DNA of 64,000 bases from CAVTTH01 sp963737545 (GTDB lineage: Bacteria > Verrucomicrobiota > Verrucomicrobiia > Chthoniobacterales > UBA10450): contig CAVTTH010000001.1 in assembly GCA_963737545.1 (NCBI GenBank), forward strand, positions 682,001 through 746,000, in the 5' to 3' direction. The stretch's first letter is position 1. The number at the start of each line of letters is the position of its first letter. Both the position numbers and the translations under genes were made by a program. Positions 1 through 7,922 of the stretch are shown piece by piece. The notes beneath the pieces are model-generated. The model saw nothing but the letters and a program-made list of their open reading frames with translations. It made no database searches and had not been told where the DNA came from.

Positions 1-2
1 AA

Positions 3-416
3 ACATCGCGCTACGTTCCCATCATTACCGACGGAGGCATGAGCAAGGGCGGTGACGTCTGCAAAGCGCTCGCCTGCGGCGCCGACGCCGTCATGGTCGG
101 CAGCGCATTTGCCAAGGCGCAGGAGGCACCGGGCGGCGGATACCACTGGGGCATGGCCACGCCTCACGCCAACTTGCCCCGCGGGACGCGGATCAGAGTT
201 GGCGCAACAGGTTCCTTGAAACAAATTCTCTTTGGGCCAGCGGAAGTCGATGACGGCAGCCAGAATCTGGTCGGCGCGATCACGACGTGCATGGGAAATG
301 TCGGCGCGAGGACAATTGCCGAATTCCAACAAACCGAAATCATCATTGCGCCATCGATCAAAACCGAGGGCAAACTCTTCCAGACCGTGCAAAGCGTCGG
401 GATGGGAACGCGATGA
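3..416 (+). CDS. guaB3: GuaB3-family IMP dehydrogenase-related protein, C-terminal part
   Basis: Only the C-terminal ~137 residues lie in the window; the reading frame is open from base 3, so the gene starts upstream. The visible part is the end of an IMPDH/GMPR-type TIM barrel: IITDGGM followed by GDVCKALACGADAVMVGS, which is the phosphate-binding loop region of the family. The following EAPGGGYHWGM, the ILFGP segment and the closing EFQQTEIIIAPS tail resemble the GuaB3 class (IMP dehydrogenase-related, no CBS domains) better than classical GuaB. Members act in cytosolic guanine nucleotide synthesis, although the reaction of GuaB3 is settled in few species. The catalytic cysteine loop is outside the window, so activity cannot be judged. 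Confidence 0.8.
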   Translation, partial: TSRYVPIITDGGMSKGGDVCKALACGADAVMVGSAFAKAQEAPGGGYHWGMATPHANLPRGTRIRVGATGSLKQILFGPAEVDDGSQNLVGAITTCMGNVGARTIAEFQQTEIIIAPSIKTEGKLFQTVQSVGMGTR

Positions 417-512
417 AGAAAGTGACAAGTGCCAGCCGATGAGCAATAGCTGATCGTACCCATCGCGCAGCGCCTCCAGCTAAACGTCACTTCTCACTTA
501 ACACATTCCTTC

Positions 513-1763
513 ATGAACAATCGAAGAGTCGTCATCACCGGAATCGGTGTGATCACACCTGTGGGAAATGACGTGGAAACGTTCTGGACAAATTTGAAGA
601 ATGGCGTCAGCGGCATTCGCAAACTGGAAAGATTCGATACCAGCGCTTACGACTGCCGCATCGGGGGGGACGTCCAGGATTTTGATGCTGTGAATTTCTT
701 CAATAATCCAAAGGATATTCGCCGCACCGACCGCTTCACTCACCTGGCCATGGCTGCTGCGAAACAGGCGATGAAGGATGGAGGCATCGACCTCGACAAG
801 GTGAGACGCGACCGCTTCGGGGTCATTGTCAGCAGCGGAATCGGTGGCCTCAAGACGCTCGAGGACCAGCACACAATATTGCTGAGCAAGGGACCGTCAC
901 GCGTTTCTCCTTTCACCATTCCGATGCTGATCAGCAACATGGGCAGCGGCGTCATCTCGATGGAATTTGGGTTACAGGGACCAAACCTGTGTATCGTCAC
1001 CGCCTGCGCCACTTCGAACAATGCGATCGGCGAGTCCTGGCGCATCATCAAATTTGGCGATGCCGATATTTTTCTCGCGGGAGGCTCCGAAGCTTCGCTC
1101 ATGCCGATCGGTCTTGCCGGATTTTCGGCGATGAAAGCGCTCAGCACCCGCAACGACGAACCGACCCGCGCGTCGCGTCCGTGGGACCGGGACCGCGATG
1201 GCTTCGTCATGAGCGAAGGGGCGGGCGTAGTAATCGTCGAGGAATTGGAACACGCCAAAGCCCGTGGGGCAAAAATCTACTGCGAACTTGCCGGATACGG
1301 ATGCTCCGCCGACGCCTACCATATGACCGCGCCACCCCCGGATGGCGAAGGAGCAGTGCGCGCGATGAAGATGGCGCTCGATCACGCGCAAATTGCGCCG
1401 GACAAAGTCGATTACGTAAACGCGCACGCGACCTCCACCGGCTTGGGAGATCTCTGCGAAACACGCGCGATTAAGACCCTCTTTGGCGAGCACGCTCGAA
1501 AGGGGCTTTCGATCAGTTCGACGAAATCGATGACCGGCCATTTGTTAGGCGGGGCCGGCGCAGTCGAGATGGCGGTTTGTGCGCTGACCATGCGCGACTC
1601 GGTCATCGCGCCGACGATCAACCTCGAAAATCCCGACGCGGAATGTGACCTTGATTACACGGCGAACGTCGCCAAAGAGAAGAAAGTGCGGGTTGCGCTC
1701 AATAATTCATTCGGATTCGGCGGACACAACGCCACGCTGGTAGCGACTGAGTTTACAGGGTAG
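513..1763 (+). CDS. fabF: 3-oxoacyl-[acyl-carrier-protein] synthase II
   Basis: 416 residues, the normal FabF length. It condenses malonyl-ACP with acyl-ACP in the elongation cycle of fatty acid synthesis (cytosol). The catalytic triad is visible: Cys165 in VTACATSNN, His305 in NAHATSTGLGD and His343 in KSMTGHLLGG, with Lys338 just before. The N-terminal RRVVITGIGVITPVGND is the standard KAS start. ATG at 513 follows a 96-base gap after the GuaB3 gene; no strong Shine-Dalgarno is seen. No acpP gene sits directly upstream, unlike many bacteria, so it is probably transcribed alone or with guaB3. Confidence 0.96.
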   Translation: MNNRRVVITGIGVITPVGNDVETFWTNLKNGVSGIRKLERFDTSAYDCRIGGDVQDFDAVNFFNNPKDIRRTDRFTHLAMAAAKQAMKDGGIDLDKVRRDRFGVIVSSGIGGLKTLEDQHTILLSKGPSRVSPFTIPMLISNMGSGVISMEFGLQGPNLCIVTACATSNNAIGESWRIIKFGDADIFLAGGSEASLMPIGLAGFSAMKALSTRNDEPTRASRPWDRDRDGFVMSEGAGVVIVEELEHAKARGAKIYCELAGYGCSADAYHMTAPPPDGEGAVRAMKMALDHAQIAPDKVDYVNAHATSTGLGDLCETRAIKTLFGEHARKGLSISSTKSMTGHLLGGAGAVEMAVCALTMRDSVIAPTINLENPDAECDLDYTANVAKEKKVRVALNNSFGFGGHNATLVATEFTG

Positions 1764-1802
1764 GGATTCCGCCCCGGCTGCGTCTGCTCAAGCAGTGATC
1801 CC

Positions 1803-2285
1803 TTAAGCCGACGGCGCAGCGCTGTCAGCAAAGATCGGCGCCGGGGAAATATCGGAAGCGTCAAAGGAAAAGCCGGATTCGTTCCCCTGCAACGATTTCA
1901 GAAGCGTAGCGACGTTCTGGGCGGTGCTGGCAGCAAAAAAACGAACGAGACCCACCGTCGTGCGGCGTCCGAACACGGTGATCATGATCGTATCTTCATC
2001 CACAGAATTCATGAAGATGTGACTGCCATTTCCCTGATGATAGAGGGCGTTGAATTCCACTTCACCGATGCGCCGGGCCAGCTCCTTCGTGGCCGCAAAC
2101 GAGCCGGCGGCCAGGGCCGCGACAATCGTAACATCTATTACCGCCATATCACCGCACTGCGAGATGACGTTGCCACCGCGATCGATGACGACCGTCAATT
2201 CGGCTTCGGCTTTCTTTAGGAAACCTGCCAGCACACCATCGAGCGTCGCTACATTCTCGATGGTCAGTACCGGGATCGCACTCAT
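1803..2285 (-). CDS. Roadblock/LC7-domain protein (MglB-like)
   Basis: 160 residues. An alpha/beta fold of the roadblock/LC7 type is supported by LTVVIDRGGNVISQCGD followed by VTIVAALAAGSFAATKELARRIGE and HIFMNSVDEDTIMITVFG; these correspond to the helix-strand pattern of MglB-like GTPase-activating partners. The C-terminal ~40 residues (after LLKSLQG) are low-complexity. Its start overlaps the stop of the MglA-like gene by four bases (ATGA at 2282-2285), so the two are translationally coupled. In Myxococcus, MglB is the GAP and polarity partner of MglA; a similar role is inferred here from family and adjacency. Last gene of the minus-strand operon. Confidence 0.82.
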   Translation of the reverse strand: MSAIPVLTIENVATLDGVLAGFLKKAEAELTVVIDRGGNVISQCGDMAVIDVTIVAALAAGSFAATKELARRIGEVEFNALYHQGNGSHIFMNSVDEDTIMITVFGRRTTVGLVRFFAASTAQNVATLLKSLQGNESGFSFDASDISPAPIFADSAAPSA

Positions 2286-2953
2286 AGCGGAGCACGCTCC
2301 CGTTGCGGCACCGAAGGCGGCTCGACCGCGACGGCCACCGGGGCCTCGTTTTTGGGTGGATCGCTCTGCTTGCTAAATTTGTGGAGAAGGATCTGCGAGA
2401 CGGCGTTGAGCGAAGCAAAGACGTTCTGACCGGTGCTGGAAATGACTTCAAAACTCTGCACCCGCCGCTTCCGATTATTCAGTACGTATTCAAGATAATT
2501 GACCGGTGCGATGTTCGGCAGGTCGCGTTTGTTGTACTGGAGAACGTACGGAATCTCGTCGATCGAAATATTCTGCTTGGCCAGATTGTCGCTCAAATTC
2601 TTAAAGCTCTCGACATTCTCCTCCATTTTTTCCCACTGCGAATCGGCCACGAAAACCACTCCGTCTACGCTGCGCAAAACAAGCTGCCGGGTGGCGTTGT
2701 AGATCACCTGCCCTGGAACGGTGTAAAGCTGGAACTTGGTCACAAACCCTTTGATGACCACAGCGTTGACCGGGAGAAAATCAAAAAACAGAGTTCTATC
2801 CGCCGCAGTCGCGAGCGAGACCAGATCGCCTCGATTTTCCGGGCTGATCCGCTGATGGATATAGCCGAGGTTGGTCGTTTTTCCGCAGAGCGCAGGACCG
2901 TAGTAAACGATCTTAAACTGAATCTCGCGGCTGGCGTAATTAATGATCGACAT
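2282..2953 (-). CDS. MglA-like Ras-superfamily GTPase
   Basis: 223 residues from ATG 2953, preceded by a strong GGAGGT ribosome site 6 bases upstream; the frame stays open to 3016 but that start is poorer. Walker A is GPALCGKTTN (residues 19-28), the switch region holds TLFFDFLP, and the base-specificity motif is NKRDLP. These are hallmarks of MglA-type small GTPases that set cell polarity and control gliding or twitching. A proline/alanine-rich tail of ~25 residues follows the G domain. The gene overlaps the 670-aa roadblock fusion upstream by 14 bases and the MglB-like gene downstream by four. Coupling to the PilB-type ATPase in the same operon suggests control of a pilus-like motor. Confidence 0.9.
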   Translation of the reverse strand: MSIINYASREIQFKIVYYGPALCGKTTNLGYIHQRISPENRGDLVSLATAADRTLFFDFLPVNAVVIKGFVTKFQLYTVPGQVIYNATRQLVLRSVDGVVFVADSQWEKMEENVESFKNLSDNLAKQNISIDEIPYVLQYNKRDLPNIAPVNYLEYVLNNRKRRVQSFEVISSTGQNVFASLNAVSQILLHKFSKQSDPPKNEAPVAVAVEPPSVPQRERAPL

Positions 2954-4952
2954 GAGAGACCTCCGATTGTGAATACATCTGGGATAATTCCTGCGCCATC
3001 TGCCCAAGCTGGTCACGAATCTCGCTCGTCAGCCCCTCGATCGAGTGCAACGCCGAGAGGCAGATATTGTCGTGTTTGAAAAAGGTGATGTGAGACCTTG
3101 CACAGTGCAGGGTCACCGCTTTGAGTCCGCCGAGTTTCGTGTCAACCATGTAATCCTCGATCTTGTGAAGCAGTGATGGTGCCATCGCGCAAAGACCTTC
3201 TGCCCCCGCATCCTCCGGCAGATTTCCAGCGAGGCTTAATCCATCGGAAAACGAGACCGCGCAGCCTGTCACGCCCGGCAATTGAATGGCACGCGCCACT
3301 ACGCTTTTTGCGTCGAATTTTGATTCCGCCGCAGGCGCAGTTTGGGGCGATGGCACTGCCTCCTCCTTCGGCGCGTCCTTCGCCTTTGGCGCGGCCTTAG
3401 CTTTCGTCGCAGCTTTCGCCTTCGGTGCGGTCGATGGCGTCGGTTTCGCGATCGGACCGGGATCGACCTCGAACCGTTTCGCGTCTTCCGCCGCCTTCAT
3501 CGAAAAAGGCGTGTCCAGGTTCAAGCCGGCATCCAGCACTTCCTGATCATCACGGATGCGCAATGATGTCTCCGGCAAGTTCTTTAAGACTTCCTCCAAA
3601 GGCAGCGTAACCAGCGTATCCGGCTCACTTCCGTTAAAGAGGTGGCGGTAATCCTGCGGTAACATCTCTTCGAAAACCTTTGGAGCCAGAGCGACCCGGC
3701 CAGAGGCCAACTGCGGTTCAATCAGTGAGAACGGAAATTCCATCCCGACGTCTTCTGGAACTCCCTTAACGTCCCCATTGATTTGAAAAGCCGGCAGGCC
3801 CAGCAAGATCGGCTTGAGCTTGAGAGTGATCTTCGCCGGCGCACTTTCCTTCGCGCTCGATACGCCTTGTCCCGCCAGCACTTCGCCGGCAACGGCGGAC
3901 CAATCTGGTTCCGACGGCGGTTTGGGTTTTCGTCGCAGAGAATCTGAAGGCGCGTTGATCTTGAACGGAATTCGAGTTGGGCCGTTTCCAGGAGGTAAAC
4001 CGGTTGAAACGGGCGGCCCACTTGAGGCTGGAACTCGATCGGAGGTGGGCGCACCCGTTCCATTTGTTGGAAAATTAAATGGAATGGTCGAGGGCGTACC
4101 GTTCTTTGCTGGTGCGAAGCCCGGTTCATCCGGTGGGATCTCAAGCTGGGACGGCGACACCGAGGCGACGGTTGGAACAAATCTGTCGCTCGTCTCCGGC
4201 TCCGCAGCGGCGATTGACTGCGCGGTTGCCAACTCGAGGCGCACCGGAGGCATCTCACACGTTTGCAATGGCTCGTAGGGGATGCCGAAAGTCTCGTTAT
4301 CTTCGAGCGTGGCTTTCAGAAATGGCGTCTCTACCTGAGGAACGGCCACATTGTGCTCCTGGTCGCGGCGGACCCGCAGGTTTTGAAATCCAGTCAGCAC
4401 TTTCTCAAATGGTAGTATCACCGTTTTGGTTTCGGACGTCGGAACGGAATGCAGAAAAATCTCCGGAACTTGCTGGTAAATGCTCAGCAACGAAACGCTT
4501 GGCTGGCCCTTCGACATTCCCTTTTCCAACTCCGCCGCCTTAAGTAAGACCTTCCTCGTCCGATCAAAGCTCTCCGCCGGCTTCAGGAATCCATCGGGCA
4601 CCTGCCCGATAATATCCGAGAGTTCGAGGGAAATCACACGTTCGACGTCGGGTTCCAACGCGAAAGCCACGGCCGGCGGCAGGTCCGGCGCTCGCACTTT
4701 GGGAACGGCCGAATTCGGTGTGTACGAAACCATCCGTGGTCCAGCTTGCGTTGGATCGGCCACGCTCGGCATCGACGAGTGCAGCGCTTGCGGGGCAGGA
4801 TCAAGGGAGGAAACCGTGCGCGTCTGGTTAGGCACGACCGTCTTGCTCAAGCGCTCATTGCTGGGCTTCTCAACCCGCGCCGGGAACGGCTGAGCGGTGT
4901 GCTCCGAAGATCCACGGATTTTCCGGAAAAGATTAATGAATGGAATAGTCAT
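2940..4952 (-). CDS. Large proline-rich protein with C-terminal roadblock/LC7 domain
   Basis: 670 residues, no signal peptide. Residues 1-100 and 225-350 are proline/serine-rich and probably disordered. Two related blocks can be seen: TKTVILPFEKVLTGF with LRVRRDQE and ETPFLKA (about 174-222), and TLVTLPLEEVLKNLP with LRIRDDQE and DTPFSMKA (about 445-494), so an internal duplication is likely. An alanine/lysine-rich linker (about 505-535) leads to a roadblock/LC7 domain (about 550-655, starting LPGVTGCAVSFSDGL). The function is unknown. Lying between a PilB ATPase and an MglA GTPase, it may be a scaffold linking the motor to the GTPase. The gene starts four bases after pilB stops; GGAGG lies 12 bases before the ATG, inside the end of pilB. 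Confidence 0.8.
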   Translation of the reverse strand: MTIPFINLFRKIRGSSEHTAQPFPARVEKPSNERLSKTVVPNQTRTVSSLDPAPQALHSSMPSVADPTQAGPRMVSYTPNSAVPKVRAPDLPPAVAFALEPDVERVISLELSDIIGQVPDGFLKPAESFDRTRKVLLKAAELEKGMSKGQPSVSLLSIYQQVPEIFLHSVPTSETKTVILPFEKVLTGFQNLRVRRDQEHNVAVPQVETPFLKATLEDNETFGIPYEPLQTCEMPPVRLELATAQSIAAAEPETSDRFVPTVASVSPSQLEIPPDEPGFAPAKNGTPSTIPFNFPTNGTGAPTSDRVPASSGPPVSTGLPPGNGPTRIPFKINAPSDSLRRKPKPPSEPDWSAVAGEVLAGQGVSSAKESAPAKITLKLKPILLGLPAFQINGDVKGVPEDVGMEFPFSLIEPQLASGRVALAPKVFEEMLPQDYRHLFNGSEPDTLVTLPLEEVLKNLPETSLRIRDDQEVLDAGLNLDTPFSMKAAEDAKRFEVDPGPIAKPTPSTAPKAKAATKAKAAPKAKDAPKEEAVPSPQTAPAAESKFDAKSVVARAIQLPGVTGCAVSFSDGLSLAGNLPEDAGAEGLCAMAPSLLHKIEDYMVDTKLGGLKAVTLHCARSHITFFKHDNICLSALHSIEGLTSEIRDQLGQMAQELSQMYSQSEVSHVDH

Positions 4953-4956
4953 CGCT

Positions 4957-6672
4957 TTAATGATCCTCCGCTGTCACGCGCCAGACCTCCTCCAGAGTCG
5001 TGACGCCTTCGAGTGCCTTGTCGATCCCCGCCATCCGAAGAGTCTTCATCCCTTCGGTAACCGCCTGGTTCTTGATCACCGTGGCTGAGGCGCGTTTGAT
5101 AACGAGCCGGCGAATCGCTTCGCTCACCGGCAACGCTTCAATGAGCGCCACCCGCCCGAGATAGCCACGGTTCTTGCAACGAGCGCAGCCGGCGCCGTGA
5201 TAGAAGGTCGTCTCTGACGTCTCGGTGATTCCCAGTTTCTCGAAGACTTCGGGCTCAGGCACAAACTCCTCGCGACAATTCGTGCAAACGCGGCGAACAA
5301 GACGTTGCGCGCACGTCATAATAATGGAGCTGGAAATGAGAAACGGCTCGATCCCCATGTCGTCGAGACGGGTGATGGCGCCTGCGGCATCATTCGTGTG
5401 CAGCGTGCTCAAGACCTGGTGACCGGTGAGCGCGGCTTTCACCGCGATATCAGCGGTTTCGTTGTCACGAATTTCACCGATCATCACGATATCCGGGTCC
5501 TGACGGAGGATCGAACGCAACGCAGAGGCGAAATCGAGCCCGATATCCGGACGCGCCGAAACCTGGTTGATGCCGGCGAGCTCGTATTCGATCGGATCCT
5601 CCACCGTCACGATGTTGTAGAGCGGGCTGTTTAGTTCCTGCAGCACGGAATAGAGCGTGGTCGTCTTGCCGGAACCCGTCGGACCAGTGACCAGAATCAT
5701 CCCGTGCGGTGCATCAATCGCCTTTTTGAATTTGTTAAGCGTCGCCTCGTCCATCCCCATCTGGTCGATGGTTCCGGTAAGCGTCGATTTGTCCAGAATA
5801 CGAACCACAATCTTCTCGCCGTACGAGGTCGGCAGGATGGAAATACGAAGATCGACTTCTTTGCCGGCGACCTTGATGCGGAAACGTCCGTCCTGCGGAA
5901 GACGCCGCTCCGCGATATTCAAACCGGCGAGAATCTTGATGCGCGATGTGATGGCGAGCTGCAGGCCCTTCGGCGGAGATTCCGCCTGGACGAGTTCGCC
6001 GTCGATACGGTAACGCAGTCGCAACGCCCTTTGAAACGGTTCGAGGTGAATGTCGGAAGCCTTTTCCTTGATCGCCTGCACCATGATGAGATTGACAATC
6101 TTGATCACCGGCGCGTCCTCGCTGTCCACCGCCAGGCGGTCGAGATCGATCTCTTCGCGGCGCGCGGATTGCACTTCCACGTCGTTGGCCACTTCGTCGG
6201 CGGCCTGCTTGATCACCTCGCTCATGTTCGCGCCAGCCTGGTGCACGCCACTGAGCGCGTCGCTCACCGACCGCTCGGTCGCGATCATCGGCACGATTTC
6301 GAGCTGCACCCGGCGCTTCAAATCGTCGGTTGCGAGGACGTTTGTTGGGTCCGCCATTGCCACAAAAAGCTTCCCGTCCAGGCGCGCGACTGGCGCAAGC
6401 TTGTATGCTTTTGCCATCTCGCGCGGTACCAGGTTCATGATGTCCTCGGGCACCCGCACCTTCGAAAGATTGATCGGCGGCGTGTTCAGGCACCGGCCCA
6501 TGCTGAAAGCCATGTCCTGATCGGTAACGAATTGTTTGTCGGTTAGAATCCGAAGGAGCCGACCACCCTCTTTTTTCTGCAGCTCCACCGCTTCGTCCAG
6601 CTGCGCGGGAAGAAGCAGCCCATCCTCGATCAGGACATCGGCGATGCGTTCTCCGAATGATTTCGCTCTCAT
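4957..6672 (-). CDS. pilB: PilB/GspE-type assembly ATPase
   Basis: 571 residues from ATG 6672 (AGGTGG 8 bases upstream); an in-frame GTG at 6684 is the alternative. The N-terminal MshEN/T2SSE_N domain (about 1-150) is followed by the ATPase core: Walker A GPTGSGKTTTLY, an Asp box, Walker B with DPDIVMIGEIRD, and a His box with TGHQVLSTLHTNDA. A four-cysteine zinc site (CTNCRE ... CARCKNRG) is typical of extension ATPases rather than PilT retraction ATPases. It would power assembly of the pseudopilins encoded at 8-13 kb and 25-28 kb; that link is inference. PilC, PilQ and PilD homologues are not in the window, so pilus and type II secretion cannot be separated. Confidence 0.93.
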   Translation of the reverse strand: MRAKSFGERIADVLIEDGLLLPAQLDEAVELQKKEGGRLLRILTDKQFVTDQDMAFSMGRCLNTPPINLSKVRVPEDIMNLVPREMAKAYKLAPVARLDGKLFVAMADPTNVLATDDLKRRVQLEIVPMIATERSVSDALSGVHQAGANMSEVIKQAADEVANDVEVQSARREEIDLDRLAVDSEDAPVIKIVNLIMVQAIKEKASDIHLEPFQRALRLRYRIDGELVQAESPPKGLQLAITSRIKILAGLNIAERRLPQDGRFRIKVAGKEVDLRISILPTSYGEKIVVRILDKSTLTGTIDQMGMDEATLNKFKKAIDAPHGMILVTGPTGSGKTTTLYSVLQELNSPLYNIVTVEDPIEYELAGINQVSARPDIGLDFASALRSILRQDPDIVMIGEIRDNETADIAVKAALTGHQVLSTLHTNDAAGAITRLDDMGIEPFLISSSIIMTCAQRLVRRVCTNCREEFVPEPEVFEKLGITETSETTFYHGAGCARCKNRGYLGRVALIEALPVSEAIRRLVIKRASATVIKNQAVTEGMKTLRMAGIDKALEGVTTLEEVWRVTAEDH

Positions 6673-6684
6673 GTTCGTGACCAC

Positions 6685-7596
6685 CTAGAGCCGGTAACTC
6701 TCCTGTAACACTCGAATCATCGCGGAAGGGCGCGCGAGATACCATTTCACGTTATAATCAAGAGATTGCTGCACTGCTTCGCGGCCCGCGGCATCAAATG
6801 GATTACAGATCGCCACCATGATCGTGCGGCTGATCAAATCGAACGGCACAATCAACCGGCCGAGCGTCAGATGATCCGGTAGCATCCGGACCACGTGCCG
6901 GTCGATGTCGTAATATTCGAGCGGTACATAAGCGAACTTCGTCCGATCGAGCAACGCCGAGAGCACCTTTTCCATTTTCGGCTCATCTTCTCTGCAGAGA
7001 TGTTCGAGAAGGGATACGGCTAGGGCTTGCCCACTTAGCTTCTTGTTCGTTTCGCTGACTTCTCCGAGCGCGGTGTTGATCTCTTCCTCGGAAAAAACTT
7101 GCTGCACGATCAAAAACTTTGCCAGGAGATCGTCTCCCCGTTCCGCGAGCTGAGGCGCATCGCGTCTTCCCTTCAACGCCGAATTTCGGCCCGCCACTTC
7201 GATCAACGCACTCCCGCTGTCTCTGTTCGAGGAATAATTCGGCAGCGTCGTCAACCCATTCGCGGCGGCAGAAGTTGCGAGCGAATGACCGGAAGCCTGC
7301 AAGCGCGATTCGATCTCGCCCAGCATTGCGAGAATATCGGGCGCGTTCGGCTCTTTCAGCAGGATGACTTCGCACTCCTGCATCGCCTGGGTGAAGGAAC
7401 CGACGTTGAAATATGCTTCCGCCAGACGCCGGGAAATCCGCACCGATTCTTCTTTCTTGCCGATCTTGAAGTACGCCTCCTTCAAAATCTCCAGCGACTG
7501 ATAATCGTCCGGCTGTGTTTGAGTAATGACCTCAAACATCTCGATCGTCTGGAGGATCTGACTATGCTCTTCCTCGGATAGCGTGTGTTCCAGCAC
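6685..7596 (-). CDS. TPR protein with C-terminal MshEN (GspE N-terminal-like) domain
   Basis: 303 residues. Residues ~10-105 form two to three TPR-like helix pairs (PDDYQSLEILKEAYFKIGKKEESVRISRRLAEAYFNVGSFTQAM region). Residues ~150-303 resemble the MshEN domain of PilB/GspE: a helical part, then YYDIDRHVVRMLPDHL and RLIVPFDLISRTIMVAICNP, which parallels the equivalent block of the adjacent ATPase (LAPVARLDGKLFVAMADP). No ATPase core follows, so this is a stand-alone regulatory module, possibly a nucleotide or c-di-GMP sensor for the motor (inference). GTG at 7596 is the assumed start; no good ribosome site is seen. It abuts pilB with no gap. Confidence 0.75.
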   Translation of the reverse strand: MLEHTLSEEEHSQILQTIEMFEVITQTQPDDYQSLEILKEAYFKIGKKEESVRISRRLAEAYFNVGSFTQAMQECEVILLKEPNAPDILAMLGEIESRLQASGHSLATSAAANGLTTLPNYSSNRDSGSALIEVAGRNSALKGRRDAPQLAERGDDLLAKFLIVQQVFSEEEINTALGEVSETNKKLSGQALAVSLLEHLCREDEPKMEKVLSALLDRTKFAYVPLEYYDIDRHVVRMLPDHLTLGRLIVPFDLISRTIMVAICNPFDAAGREAVQQSLDYNVKWYLARPSAMIRVLQESYRL

Positions 7597-7616
7597 AACG
7601 CACGTAAAAGCTAGAA

Positions 7617-7781
7617 CTATGCCTGTGTGCTCGCTGCGACCGGTTTAACACGGAGCACGACCCGCAGGGGCCTCTCGTTCAAACCAGGAATCTCGAGCAG
7701 ACGACTGCCGATCATGTCGATTTCACCGATCCAGAAAATCAAATTCGAAATCTCGGGACCGCGGAATTTTTCGCTCGACAT
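7617..7781 (-). CDS. 54-aa conserved-looking small protein, operon leader
   Basis: A 54-codon ORF with ATG at 7781 and TAG at 7617, preceded by an excellent ribosome site (CGGAGG, about 7 bases before the ATG). The protein reads MSSEKFRGPEISNLIFWIGE and continues with a compact region ending RVVLRVKPVAASTQA. It is soluble, with one amphipathic stretch and no signal peptide. It lies 20 bases upstream of the TPR-MshEN gene in the same orientation and is probably the first gene of the motor operon. I do not recognise the family. The strong ribosome site, codon use and placement argue that it is real. Confidence 0.65.
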   Translation of the reverse strand: MSSEKFRGPEISNLIFWIGEIDMIGSRLLEIPGLNERPLRVVLRVKPVAASTQA

Positions 7782-7922
7782 TTTTTTCCTCCGCTCGCCA
7801 CTTGCATGCCGCGCCGACTCATCACGTCAAAACCTTGGGGCGGTGCAAGCCAGTCGATGGCGGTCACTGAGCACTCGTCAATTTTTCTTTAAAGTGCTAG
7901 CGTTTTAAGCGTCGGAAAACCT

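Noticed and set aside
2303..3079. Long plus-strand frame (258 codons) opposite the MglA-like gene
   Set aside because: It is the complement of a clear GTPase gene; it has no ribosome site and no recognisable domain. The same judgement applies to long frames at 5704-6546, 11116-11901, 45997-46941, 57337-58359 and 61081-62079.
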